From assembly GCF_014646115.1 (NCBI RefSeq), contig NZ_BMMV01000003.1:1-64000 (forward strand): a stretch of 64,000 bases of DNA. Reading direction: 5' to 3'. The DNA comes from Streptomyces camponoticapitis. Its GTDB lineage: Bacteria > Actinomycetota > Actinomycetes > Streptomycetales > Streptomycetaceae. This document shows positions 16,863 through 24,656 of this stretch, piece after piece. Under the pieces are notes generated by a model, which saw nothing but the letters and a program-made list of their open reading frames with translations, had not been told where the DNA came from and made no database searches. The number at the start of each line of letters is the position of its first letter. Position 1 is the first letter of the stretch. The translations under genes were made by a program, and so were the position numbers.

Positions 16863-18316
16863 GCCGCACGCCCCGAAACGCCGGTGGGCCGCGATGACTT
16901 CGACACGTTGGACTCCTTCGACGACGTGGCTGATGCCGACGCCTCCGCGATCGCCTCCGTCAGCCGCTCCAGTACGGACTCCGCCTCCTCGTCCGTGATC
17001 ACCAGTGGTGGCAGCAGCCGCACCGTCGACCCGAACCTCCCGCCCAGCTCCAGGATCAACCCCCGCGCCAGGCAGCCCTCCTGGACCCGCGCCGCCGTCC
17101 CGGGCGCCACCGGCCGGGACCCGCACGAGTCCAACGGCCCCTCGGGGTCCACGATCTCGACGCCGATCATCAGCCCTCGGCCGCGTACGTCGCCGATCAG
17201 CGGCAGTTCGGACCGCAGCCCCTCCAGCCGCGCGGTCAGCCGCGCCCCGACGGTCGCCGCCCGCTCCGCGAGCCCCTCGCGCGTGACGTACCTGAGCGTC
17301 GCCGCGCCCGTCGCCATCGCCAGCGTGTTGCCGCGGAAGGTGCCGGTGTGCGCGCCGGGCAGCCACCCGTCGTAATCCCGGTCGTACACGATCACGGCCA
17401 GCGGCAGCCCGCCGCCGATCGCCTTCGACATCACCATCGCGTCGGGCACGACGCCGCTGTGCTCGACCGCCCAGTAGGCGCCGGTGCGCCCGACACCGGT
17501 CTGTACCTCGTCCACGATCAGCGGGATGTCGCGCTCGCGCGTGATACGCCGCATCTCCCGCAGCCACCCGTCGGGGGCGGGCACGGCCCCGCCCTCGCCC
17601 TGGACCGCCTCCACGATCATCGCCGCCGGGCGTACGACACCGCCCGAGGGATCGTCCAGGAGCCGTTCGGTGTACGTCGCCGCCAGCTCCGCGCCGCGCT
17701 CGCCGCCGACGCCGAACGGGCAGCGGTACGCGTACGGATACGGCAGCCGCGTCACCTCGCCACCGGCCGCTCCGCCGCCCGGCACCGGCTCCTTGACGGC
17801 CACGCTGCCGGTCGCCGCCAGCGCGCCCGCCGTCATCCCGTGGTACGCGCCGGTGAACGCGAGCACTCCGCGCCGACCGGTCGCGGTCTGCATCAGCTTC
17901 AGCGCGGCCTCGACGGCGTCCGTCCCGGCGGGCCCGCAGAAGTGCACGCGGGCCCGGTCGGCGAACTCCTTCGGCAGCGTCTCGAAGAGCGCGTCCGTGA
18001 AGTCGTCCTTCTCCGGCGTCGCGAGATCGAGTACATGCAGCGGGGCACCGCTGTCGATCGTGCGCCGAAGAGCCTCGCGCACGACGGGGTGGTTGTGGCC
18101 GAGGGCGAGCGTTCCGGCGCCGGAGAGGCAGTCGAGGTAGCGGCGGCCGTCCGTGCCCTCGATCGTCATCCCGTGGGCGCGGGCAGGGACGATCGGGAAG
18201 GAACGGGCGTACGTACGCGCGGACGACTCCCTGGCGCGCTGCCGCTCCAGGATGGAGTCGGCGTCACCCGCGTTGTCGGACCCGGAGGCGGACAGTGTGG
18301 CGGCGGGAACGGTCAT
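16859..18316 (-). CDS. Diaminobutyrate--2-oxoglutarate aminotransferase
   Basis: A 485-residue class III aminotransferase that converts aspartate semialdehyde to L-2,4-diaminobutyrate using glutamate (EctB/RhbA type). PLP contacts include GPAGTDAVEAALKL, IVDEVQTGVGRTG (Asp269) and Lys298 in VMSKAIGGGLP. The last 25 residues are Ser-rich and dispensable-looking. It is the first enzyme of the iron-regulated aminotransferase-decarboxylase-hydroxylase operon. The ATG at 18316 is preceded by GGAG. Its promoter appears to lie about 460 bp upstream at the iron box, leaving a long leader. In ectoine loci the partner genes would differ (ectA, ectC), which argues for a siderophore role here. Confidence 0.9.
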   Translation of the reverse strand: MTVPAATLSASGSDNAGDADSILERQRARESSARTYARSFPIVPARAHGMTIEGTDGRRYLDCLSGAGTLALGHNHPVVREALRRTIDSGAPLHVLDLATPEKDDFTDALFETLPKEFADRARVHFCGPAGTDAVEAALKLMQTATGRRGVLAFTGAYHGMTAGALAATGSVAVKEPVPGGGAAGGEVTRLPYPYAYRCPFGVGGERGAELAATYTERLLDDPSGGVVRPAAMIVEAVQGEGGAVPAPDGWLREMRRITRERDIPLIVDEVQTGVGRTGAYWAVEHSGVVPDAMVMSKAIGGGLPLAVIVYDRDYDGWLPGAHTGTFRGNTLAMATGAATLRYVTREGLAERAATVGARLTARLEGLRSELPLIGDVRGRGLMIGVEIVDPEGPLDSCGSRPVAPGTAARVQEGCLARGLILELGGRFGSTVRLLPPLVITDEEAESVLERLTEAIAEASASATSSKESNVSKSSRPTGVSGRAA

Positions 18317-18778
18317 GGAACGGCTCCGGAAGTAGGAGGTGGAGAGAGGAGGAGAGAAGAGGAGACGGCTCGGAGCGGGTGGCGGAACCGCCCGGGTTCC
18401 AGCACCAACTTCACCCCCACGGGTGGCCCGTCGAGCGCGGCGAGTTCACCGAACCGGCCCGTTCCGGCGGTCGGCGGCGGACGGGCCCCGGCGGGGCGCC
18501 CACGGGGTGGGCCGCGAGCGGCGCGGCGGATGGCGGGAACTGGACGGACACGGCGGCTTCAACCTCGGTTGGAGGGCGGGGGATCGACCCGGTTGGGCAT
18601 CAGCGTATGAGGAGCCGCTCGATCTTCGCGTGCGGACGCCGGTCCGTGATCCCGACGGTCAACTGCCGCGCCGGTCGGGCGGGTTCGAGAGCCGGGTGCG
18701 GCGTCGACATGGGTCCCTCCGGATCAGGACAGAGCGGCCGACAGCGCCGGCTGACGCCAACAGACCAACCAAGAAGAC
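18317..18778 (-). other. Long leader of the siderophore-precursor operon
   Basis: 462 bp between the iron box and the aminotransferase start. It holds a 36-codon ORF with a good ribosome site (18600-18710) and a 13-codon ORF beginning in a TGATG overlap with it. A third frame without an ATG runs from about 18560 and ends in TGA overlapping the aminotransferase ATG by 4 bp (ATGA). Codon composition there looks coding-like (…VGVKLVLEPGRFRHP…), but I recognise no family. It could be a decayed gene or a translated leader. Confidence 0.45.
18600..18710 (-). CDS. Short leader ORF, 36 residues, downstream of iron box
   Basis: ATG at 18710 preceded by GGAGGGA at ideal spacing; the product begins MSTPHPALEPARPARQ and ends KIERLLIR. 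It starts about 69 bp downstream of the iron box, on the same strand as the siderophore-precursor operon. Its TGA overlaps the ATG of a 13-codon ORF. No family is recognised. The strong ribosome site is the main support; it may be a regulatory leader peptide or a remnant. Confidence 0.35.
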   Translation of the reverse strand: MSTPHPALEPARPARQLTVGITDRRPHAKIERLLIR

Positions 18779-18797
18779 TTAGGCGAGCCTAACCTAA
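18779..18797 (-). promoter_or_regulatory. DmdR-type iron box
   Basis: On the minus strand the site reads TTAGGTTAGGCTCGCCTAA, one mismatch from the Streptomyces DmdR1 consensus TTAGGTTAGGCTCACCTAA. It stands upstream of the aminotransferase-decarboxylase-hydroxylase operon, so the operon should be repressed when iron is plentiful. Confidence 0.88.
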
Positions 18798-18880
18798 TGG
18801 TCTGCTGAAGGGGCGCCAAAGCCGCCCATTCACCGGGGAGGATTTCCGGACACTGAGGCCATGATCACCTGGTGCGCGGA

Positions 18881-19294
18881 TCACGCCGCCGTCGCCCCTC
18901 CCGACGCGTCGGCGGCGTCGCACTCCTCGGCGTACGGCGATTCGCGCCGCTCCGTGACCTCGATGTATTCCCGCAGGGTCCGACGGGTGCGGACGAGCAT
19001 GTCGATGTGATCGTCCAGCCCCCGCAGGCGCGCCCGCAGCATGTCCAGCAGATCGGGGCAGGGTTCGAGTTCGGGCGCCTCCCCGGAGGCGCAGGGCAGC
19101 AGGACCGCGATCTCCTCGGTCGACAGACCGGCGTCGAGCAGCTTCCTGATCTGGGTCACGGTCATGACGGCATCGCTGCCGTACTCGCGGTAGCCGTTCG
19201 CGCCACGACCGGGTTCGAGCAGGCCCTGCGCCTCGTAGTACCGCAACTGATGCGCGTTGACCCTTGTCCGCCGGCTCAACTCCCCGATCAGCAC
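18881..19294 (-). CDS. MerR-family transcriptional regulator
   Basis: A 137-residue regulator. The N-terminal MerR winged helix (MLIGELSRRTRVNAHQLRYYEAQGLLEP) spans residues 1-70, then a dimerisation coiled coil, and a short acidic C-terminus with cysteines (Cys89 region LLPCASG, EPCPDL and EECDAAD) but no clear ligand domain. Its partner promoter probably drives the divergent imine-reductase-like gene, since a dyad within an over-long promoter spacer lies between them. The length and cysteines are compatible with a redox- or metal-sensing MerR, but no strict SoxR or CueR signature is present. Confidence 0.88.
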   Translation of the reverse strand: MLIGELSRRTRVNAHQLRYYEAQGLLEPGRGANGYREYGSDAVMTVTQIRKLLDAGLSTEEIAVLLPCASGEAPELEPCPDLLDMLRARLRGLDDHIDMLVRTRRTLREYIEVTERRESPYAEECDAADASGGATAA

Positions 19295-19314
19295 GTCGGC
19301 TTCCCCATTTCCCC

Positions 19315-19345
19315 TTGACCTTCATATCGGTATGAACGTTGAGGA
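19315..19345 (+). promoter_or_regulatory. MerR-type promoter/operator
   Basis: TTGACC at 19315-19320 is followed by the perfect dyad TTCATA-TCGG-TATGAA (19321-19336) and a TGAGGAT-like -10. This is the dyad between spread -35 and -10 elements expected of MerR targets. It lies between the MerR gene and the divergent oxidoreductase. Confidence 0.7.
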
Positions 19346-19423
19346 TTCTGCCACGCGCACCAAGCCGCACCCGGCCGCACCGCGCGGCGCGAAGCCGCAC
19401 CCAGTCCTACCGAGGAGCCGAGA

Positions 19424-20311
19424 ATGAACGCCACCACCCCTGTGACAGTCCTGGGCCTGGGCCTGATGGGCAGAGCTCTGGCCGAGAAGTTCTTACGCGA
19501 AGGGCACGCCACGACCGTCTGGAACCGTACGGCGGCCAGGGCCGAACCTCTCGTCGCCGAGGGAGCCGAACTCGCCGGCTCCGTCGCCGACGCCGTCGCG
19601 GCGAGCCCGCTCGTGGTCGTCTGCGTGCTGGACTACGACGCCGTGCACGCCCTCCTCGATCCGGTGGGCGACGCTCTCGACGGCCGGGTCCTGGTGAACC
19701 TGACGTCCGGCACGTCCGAGGGGGCCCGCGAGATGGCCGAGTGGGCGGCGGGGCACGGCGCGACGTATCTCGACGGCGCGATCCTGAGCGACCCGGACGG
19801 CGTCGGCACGGCGGACGCCGTCATCCTCTACAGCGGGCCGCGCGCGGCCTTCGACGCGCACGAGCCGGTTCTCAAGCTTCTCGGCGGGGCCACCACACAC
19901 CTCGGCGAGGACCACGGGCTGGCGTCCCTGCACGACGTCGCGGTGCTGGGCCTGATGTGGGGCGTCCTCAACAGCTTCCTCCAGGGCGCCGCGGTGCTCG
20001 GTGCGGCGGGGGTGACCGCCTCGGCCTTCGCGCCGCTCGCCACCACGAGCATCAAGATGGTGGCGGACTGGGTCAACGGCTACGCGGAGCAGGTGGACAA
20101 GGGCGAGTACCCGGCCCCCGATGCCACCCTGAACACTCATCTGGCCTCGATGAACCATCTCGTCCACGAGAGTGAATCCCTCGGCGTCAACGCCGAGTTC
20201 CCCAGGTTCGTCAAGGCCCTGGCGGAGCGGTCCGTGGCGGACGGTCACGGCGCCGACGGTTACGCGGCGATGATCGAAATCTTCCGCAAGCCCTCGGCGA
20301 CGCGGGAATAG
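19424..20311 (+). CDS. NADPH-dependent imine-reductase-like oxidoreductase
   Basis: A 295-residue protein of the beta-hydroxyacid dehydrogenase/imine reductase superfamily. The Rossmann motif is VLGLGLMGRALAEKFLREGH with NRTAARAE after beta-2, which favours NADPH. The C-terminal helical half contains LNSFLQGAAVLGAAGV, typical of imine reductases with the domain-swapped dimer, rather than the GGxxxGxAGxG/K catalytic signature of hydroxyisobutyrate dehydrogenases. It is downstream of a MerR-type promoter and 30 bp upstream of the PPOX gene, so both may be induced together. The natural substrate is unknown. Confidence 0.87.
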   Translation: MNATTPVTVLGLGLMGRALAEKFLREGHATTVWNRTAARAEPLVAEGAELAGSVADAVAASPLVVVCVLDYDAVHALLDPVGDALDGRVLVNLTSGTSEGAREMAEWAAGHGATYLDGAILSDPDGVGTADAVILYSGPRAAFDAHEPVLKLLGGATTHLGEDHGLASLHDVAVLGLMWGVLNSFLQGAAVLGAAGVTASAFAPLATTSIKMVADWVNGYAEQVDKGEYPAPDATLNTHLASMNHLVHESESLGVNAEFPRFVKALAERSVADGHGADGYAAMIEIFRKPSATRE

Positions 20312-20341
20312 CCGACCGTCCGCGATGACTTGGAGCCGAAC

Positions 20342-20776
20342 ATGACCACCACGCCACCGTTCAACCCGCACACGCTGCTGGCGGAGAGCCGTCTGGGCGT
20401 CCTCGCCACGATCAAATCGAACGGCCTCCCCCAACTCTCCCCGGTGATGCCCTTCTACGACGAGGAGGCGGGGATCCTCTACGTATCGATGACGGAGGGC
20501 CGCGCCAAGACGGTGAACCTGCGCCGGGACCCGCGGGCCGCGCTGGAGGTCACCAGCCCCGACGGCTGGTCCTGGGCGACGGCCGAGGGCCCGGTCACCC
20601 TCACCGGCCCGGGCACCGACCCCCAGGGCCCGGAGGTCGAGGCGCTGGTGGACTACTACCGCCGCGCCTCCGGTGAACACCCGGACTGGGCGGAGTACCG
20701 CTCGGTGATGGTCTCCGACCGCCGGGTGCTGATGGCGATGAGGGTGGACCACGTCTACGGCGCGAAGATCGCCTGA
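20342..20776 (+). CDS. PPOX-class F420-dependent oxidoreductase
   Basis: A 144-residue split-beta-barrel protein of the pyridoxamine-oxidase-like/FDOR-B type. The start is LLAESRLGVLATIKSNGLPQ, with SMTEGRAKTVNLRRDPRAAL forming the cofactor phosphate site and YRRASGEHPDW further on. Such proteins use F420 or FMN to reduce small molecules such as biliverdin or menaquinone-like compounds. It follows the imine-reductase-like gene closely on the same strand, suggesting one transcript under the MerR promoter. The ATG at 20342 was preferred over an upstream in-frame codon. Confidence 0.87.
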   Translation: MTTTPPFNPHTLLAESRLGVLATIKSNGLPQLSPVMPFYDEEAGILYVSMTEGRAKTVNLRRDPRAALEVTSPDGWSWATAEGPVTLTGPGTDPQGPEVEALVDYYRRASGEHPDWAEYRSVMVSDRRVLMAMRVDHVYGAKIA

Positions 20777-20862
20777 CGGCGGCCCGTCCTCGGGTGTCCG
20801 GCCCGATCAGGACAGAGGCGCCGCGCCTCCGGGGCTGAGGGGTCCCCTGGAGGCGCGGCGGT

Positions 20863-21540
20863 TCATCGGCCCTGGTAGGACGCCCCGTCCACCCGTACCG
20901 GACCACGGCCCGGAATCGCGCCGAGGACCTCGATCGGGATCACCGCGCCCGTGTCCGTGGCCTCCGGCCTGGTCAGATGGACCGCGAGATCCGCGATCTG
21001 CTGCGCCCGGTGCGCGCGGCCCTGGCGTGACGCGCTCTGCGCCGCCCCGTAGGTGATGACGTTGACCGTCACGTCCGAGCCGCGGCACTCGTGGACCAGG
21101 TGCCACGCCAGGCTCATCAGATCCGCGTGGGGTGCGCCGCCCGCCAGGGCGGAGCCCCGGCCGAGGCCCTTCGTGGACGCGATCAGCACGATCCGACCGT
21201 GCCCGGCCTCCCGCATACCCGGCAGCGTGCGCCCGATGATCGCGTTCGCCCTGGCCCGGGTGCCGGCCGCGGCCGAGGCGGAGGACTCCTCGGTGTGGTG
21301 CTCGTGCCGGTCCGCGTCCACGACCAGGACATCCACGATTCCGTGCCCGGTTTCGAACTCGGAGACGGCGGCGTCCAGTTGGAGCGCGTCGCTCACATCG
21401 CACCGTACGTTGTAGAGCTCGTCGGGAGGAGTCCCCCGCTCGTAGAGGAACCCGACCCAGTCGTCCTGGCGGGCATATGCGGCGGCCACGCTCTCCGCGC
21501 TCCCGCTCGCCCCGCTGACGACCAGTACCGAACGGCTCAC
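20863..21540 (-). CDS. SDR-fold protein with degenerate active site
   Basis: A 225-residue Rossmann protein homologous to short-chain dehydrogenases. The overall pattern is clear (VLVVSGASGSAESVAAAYARQ at the start, VRCDVSD, GRIVLIAST, VTVNVITYG), but key positions are lost. The TGxxxGIG loop reads SGASGSAE, and where the catalytic YxxxK should stand the sequence is APHADLMS. Catalysis by the usual Ser-Tyr-Lys mechanism is therefore unlikely; a binding, regulatory or altered role is plausible. The GTG at 21540 follows GGGAG at eight bases. It may belong to the same transcript as the HATPase-like gene upstream, which ends 245 bp before. Confidence 0.75.
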   Translation of the reverse strand: MSRSVLVVSGASGSAESVAAAYARQDDWVGFLYERGTPPDELYNVRCDVSDALQLDAAVSEFETGHGIVDVLVVDADRHEHHTEESSASAAAGTRARANAIIGRTLPGMREAGHGRIVLIASTKGLGRGSALAGGAPHADLMSLAWHLVHECRGSDVTVNVITYGAAQSASRQGRAHRAQQIADLAVHLTRPEATDTGAVIPIEVLGAIPGRGPVRVDGASYQGR

Positions 21541-21785
21541 GTCTGCCACTCCCCCACTGCGCGTGACGTCACGGTCGCGCACCGACACCGGCGGCTCCGC
21601 ACTCGTCGGCCGGTACCAGGCGGTCCACCTGCGGGCCCTCGCGGACCGCGGCAGGCGGTGCCCCGCGGATGCGGTGCTCCTCAATGCGTCCACTGCAGCC
21701 TCTCCCAAGACGGGTTCGTCGGCGCCCACCGGGCCCTGCCCACCGGACGGCGATCCGGGAGCCGGTCCAAGGTTCGGTCGTACGG

Positions 21786-22256
21786 TCACGGTCGCCCGCC
21801 GAGGCACGGAACCTCGCCGGGAAGGGTGGCCGACGCCGCCCAACTGCCCTGTTGCGCGACTATGTTGACCTGGGCTCCGCACCGCTGCGTCAGGACCTCG
21901 GCCAGGGTCGGGCCGCCCTCGTCCGGCTGCTCCGGCCCCACGGCCGACGGCCCTCCGGCCGGCCCCTCGATCAGCTCGTCCGACCGGATCTGCGCGGGCA
22001 CCGTCACCGTGGGCGCGTCCAGGATCGTGACACTGACCCTTATGGCGACGGAGTCCTCCGGCCCGGTGCGCTTCGTCACCCCGAGGTAGTAACCGCTGAC
22101 GCCCACGACGCCGATGGCATGCCGGGCCAGCTGGGCCGCCACCTCTTCGCACGCGGCGATCTTCGCCGGCGGCCAGCCGAGACCGGCCAGTTCCTTGCGA
22201 ACGATGCGCCGTGCGACCTGGATCTGCTCCGGAACGGCCGGTAGTGAGACGTGCAT
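21786..22256 (-). CDS. HATPase-like (RsbW-related) regulatory protein, divergent
   Basis: A 156-residue protein whose first 100 residues follow the pattern of the abundant Streptomyces anti-sigma-factor-like ATPases. The pattern has PEQIQVARRIVRKELAGLG and then CEEVAAQLARHA where the canonical family has a helix carrying the N box ELxxNA. The Asn is replaced and no GxGLGL loop is visible, so ATP binding is doubtful. The C-terminal 60 residues are Pro/Gly-rich. It is transcribed divergently from the XRE-DUF5753 regulator across a 243-bp region with two dyads, and these gene types commonly sit together in Streptomyces regulatory loci. Confidence 0.7.
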   Translation of the reverse strand: MHVSLPAVPEQIQVARRIVRKELAGLGWPPAKIAACEEVAAQLARHAIGVVGVSGYYLGVTKRTGPEDSVAIRVSVTILDAPTVTVPAQIRSDELIEGPAGGPSAVGPEQPDEGGPTLAEVLTQRCGAQVNIVAQQGSWAASATLPGEVPCLGGRP

Positions 22257-22392
22257 GGCATCGGTTCTCCGTGACCCCCCGCCCCTCACGCTTCGGCAGC
22301 GTGCCGGCGAGGTCGGTACCCGGCCCTCGCGCGGCTGACTGGGGGGTGCCGCGTAGGGGAACTCCGGGCTCCATCGTAGCCACGCGCAGGAC

Positions 22393-22429
22393 ACTCTGCA
22401 ACGTGACAGAGTTCGATACGGCGGTATCG
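22393..22429 (+). promoter_or_regulatory. Two adjacent dyads upstream of the XRE gene
   Basis: ACTCTG-N8-CAGAGT at 22393-22412 is followed at once by CGATAC-N4-GTATCG at 22414-22429. Both dyads are perfect and lie between divergent HATPase-like and XRE genes, a likely operator or promoter region for self-regulation by the XRE protein. Confidence 0.6.
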
Positions 22430-22499
22430 TGGTCCGCTGAACGGAGAGGTGAACGGAGCGGAAGAGACCCTCCCCGCCCGCGAACGCGAGGAGGGCCCG

Positions 22500-23384
22500 G
22501 TGAGCCAGCCAAGATCCGGCCCCACGGTCGCCCTGCGGTGTTTCGGGGCGGATCTGCGCCGTCGGCGCGAAGCCGCGGGCATGACCCTCCAGGGCGTGGC
22601 GGACGCGATCAAGAAGGACCGTGCGACGCCGGCCCGCTGGGAGAACGCCGAGACCGTACCGAATCCGCGCATGGTCGCCGTGCTGCTCGACCTCTACCGG
22701 ACGCCGGTCGCCGAGCGCGGCGACGTCCTCCACGCGCTGGAGGAAGCCAAGAAGCCCGGATGGTGGCACCCCTGGCGCGAGGTCGCCGAGGTCGGCGTCA
22801 TCGATCTGGAGTCCGCGGCGACCGGTATCCGCTCGTACGCGCCGGGGGTGCTGCCCGATCTGCTCCAGACCACGGAGTACGCGGAAGCGCTGATGAGTCT
22901 GCGCAACCCCTACGAGGACCCCGCCGTACGGCGTCTTCGGCTGGAACTGCTGGAGGCCCGCAAGGAGCACACCATCGAGGGCAAGCCCGGCACCCCGAAC
23001 GACGGGGACCGGGCCGGGCTCTGGGTGCTGCTGGAGGAGGCGACGCTGCGTCGCCGTGTCGGCGGATCCGGGGTGATGGCCCGTCAACTGGACTACCTTG
23101 AAGGCCATATCGCCGATGTCGGGTCCTCGGTGGCCATCCAGGTCATTCCACCCGGCGTACCGCACCCGCTGGCCATCAGTCTCTGTGGCCATATCGAGAT
23201 TCTCCGCTTCAAGGAGTTCGGCATGGGAGAGAGGCTGATCCAGATCGGCCTGCACCCGGCCATGACGCTCATCACCGACGACTCCGACGCGGTGGAGAAC
23301 TACCGGATGGCGGTGGACGTGACCAGCGGATACGCACCGCCTCGTTTCACCCCCCTGCCCCTGACGAAAAAGGACTTCGGATGA
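22500..23384 (+). CDS. XRE helix-turn-helix regulator with DUF5753 (Scr1/WhiJ-like)
   Basis: A 294-residue regulator. Residues about 10-65 form an XRE HTH (LRRRREAAGMTLQGVADAIK), and residues about 110-285 form the DUF5753 domain (PDLLQTTEYAEALM, LWVLLEEATLRR, QVIPPGVPHP). In Streptomyces these proteins usually work with a small DUF397 partner. Here no DUF397 gene follows; instead a Methyltransf_19 gene starts in a 4-bp overlap. GTG 22500 has GGAGG seven bases upstream, and an ATG at 22449 is an alternative. Two dyads at 22393-22429 are probable binding sites. Confidence 0.88.
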   Translation: MSQPRSGPTVALRCFGADLRRRREAAGMTLQGVADAIKKDRATPARWENAETVPNPRMVAVLLDLYRTPVAERGDVLHALEEAKKPGWWHPWREVAEVGVIDLESAATGIRSYAPGVLPDLLQTTEYAEALMSLRNPYEDPAVRRLRLELLEARKEHTIEGKPGTPNDGDRAGLWVLLEEATLRRRVGGSGVMARQLDYLEGHIADVGSSVAIQVIPPGVPHPLAISLCGHIEILRFKEFGMGERLIQIGLHPAMTLITDDSDAVENYRMAVDVTSGYAPPRFTPLPLTKKDFG

Positions 23385-24181
23385 GCGACTCCGTACGCCC
23401 CGGAACCAATGTCATGCCCACCGTGCCCAACTCCGCGCGGATCTGGAACTACGCCCAGGGCGGCCAGGACAACTACCAGCTCGACCGCGATCTCGCCGAC
23501 GTGATGATGGGCGACTTCCCGGAGATCAAGACGGCGGCCATGGAGTCACGCGCCTTCCAGGAGCGGGTGGCGGACCATGTCGTCCGCGAGGGCGGGATCC
23601 GCCAGCTCCTCGACCTGGGCACGGGCATCCCCACCGGGCGCGGCACCCACGGCATGGCACAGAGGGCGGCCCCCGAGTCGCGCGTCGTGTACGTCGACAA
23701 CGACCCGGTCGTCCTCAACCACGCGAGCTCGCTGCGGAGTTCACCCGAGGGCAAGATCCACTATCTCCAGCAGGACTTCCGTCTCGTGGACAAGGTCCTG
23801 GAGGACGCGTCGCGGACGCTGAACCTGGACGAGCCGGTCGCCCTCCTGGTGCTCTCCACCCTCGGGCACTTCCCGCCCGCCGAGGCGGCCGACCTGGTCG
23901 AGAGGTACACGAGCCGCCTCGCCTCCGGCTCGTACCTCGCGGTGTGCGACACGATCGAGACCCCCGGCGTGCTCAAGATGCAGGAGCACTACCTGGCGGC
24001 CGACCCCGAGGGCGCCTACCTCGCCCGTAAGCCCGACCAGATCGCTGACTGCGCCCGCGGGCTGACCCTGCTGCCCCCGGGCCTCCGCCCGCTGCCGGAG
24101 ATTCTCGTGCCGGCCGGGGAGGATGTTCCGGACGGGGCCGCGGACTGCGTGCAGTGGGGGTTCCTGGCGGTCAAGCCGTGA
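23381..24181 (+). CDS. SAM-dependent methyltransferase, Methyltransf_19 (DUF574) family
   Basis: A 266-residue protein of PF04672, a family largely confined to actinobacteria. Family features are PNSARIWNYAQGGQDNYQLD near the N-terminus, the SAM loop LLDLGTGIPTG around residue 80 and VVYVDNDPVVLNH. Substrates for this family are mostly unknown. It starts in an ATGA overlap with the XRE gene and itself overlaps the phosphatase gene by 4 bp, so three very different activities (DNA binding, methyl transfer, dephosphorylation) are translated as one coupled unit. Confidence 0.9.
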   Translation: MSDSVRPGTNVMPTVPNSARIWNYAQGGQDNYQLDRDLADVMMGDFPEIKTAAMESRAFQERVADHVVREGGIRQLLDLGTGIPTGRGTHGMAQRAAPESRVVYVDNDPVVLNHASSLRSSPEGKIHYLQQDFRLVDKVLEDASRTLNLDEPVALLVLSTLGHFPPAEAADLVERYTSRLASGSYLAVCDTIETPGVLKMQEHYLAADPEGAYLARKPDQIADCARGLTLLPPGLRPLPEILVPAGEDVPDGAADCVQWGFLAVKP

Positions 24182-24624
24182 CGTGGGAGCCCACGGCGAC
24201 GGGCGTGCTGCGCCTGCCCTCCGGACGGCTCGTACGCGGACGGGGGCTCCGGCACCCTCTACCGACAGGCCGGACACCTGACTTCGCCCTGTATCTGCTG
24301 GGCAAGGAGCCGCCCGCCGTCGAGTGGGAGGCCCGCTGGGTCCGCTGGCCCGACTTCCGGCTGCCGTCCGACCGGGCCGGGGCCCTGGAGGCGCTGCGGG
24401 AAGCCCTGTCGCGGGCCTCCGCCGAGCGGGTCGAGGTCGCCTGCGGCGGCGGGCGCGGACGTACGGGTACGGCCCTGGCCTGCCTCGCCGTCCTCGACGG
24501 AGTGCCGAACACCGAGGCGGTCGCCTATGTCCGCGAGCACTATTCGCGGCACGCGGTCGAGACGCCCTGGCAGAAGAGGTACGTCTCGCGCTTCGCCCGG
24601 GGCAGTTCACGGGACAGTCCTTAG
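24178..24624 (+). CDS. Small protein-tyrosine-phosphatase-like protein
   Basis: A 148-residue protein with a Cys-based phosphatase P-loop, ACGGGRGRTGT: Cys89 and Arg95 fit CX5R and Thr96 fits the usual Ser/Thr. The His preceding the Cys in classical enzymes is Ala. WPDFRLPSD near residue 57 could supply the general-acid Asp. The N-terminal part (LRLPSGRLVRGRGL) resembles actinobacterial 'protein-tyrosine phosphatase family protein' sequences. It starts in a GTGA overlap with the methyltransferase stop and ends just before the convergent 713-residue gene. Confidence 0.8.
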   Translation: MTWEPTATGVLRLPSGRLVRGRGLRHPLPTGRTPDFALYLLGKEPPAVEWEARWVRWPDFRLPSDRAGALEALREALSRASAERVEVACGGGRGRTGTALACLAVLDGVPNTEAVAYVREHYSRHAVETPWQKRYVSRFARGSSRDSP

Positions 24625-24656
24625 GCCCTGTCCGGCGGACCCGGGGGGCGGCATTC

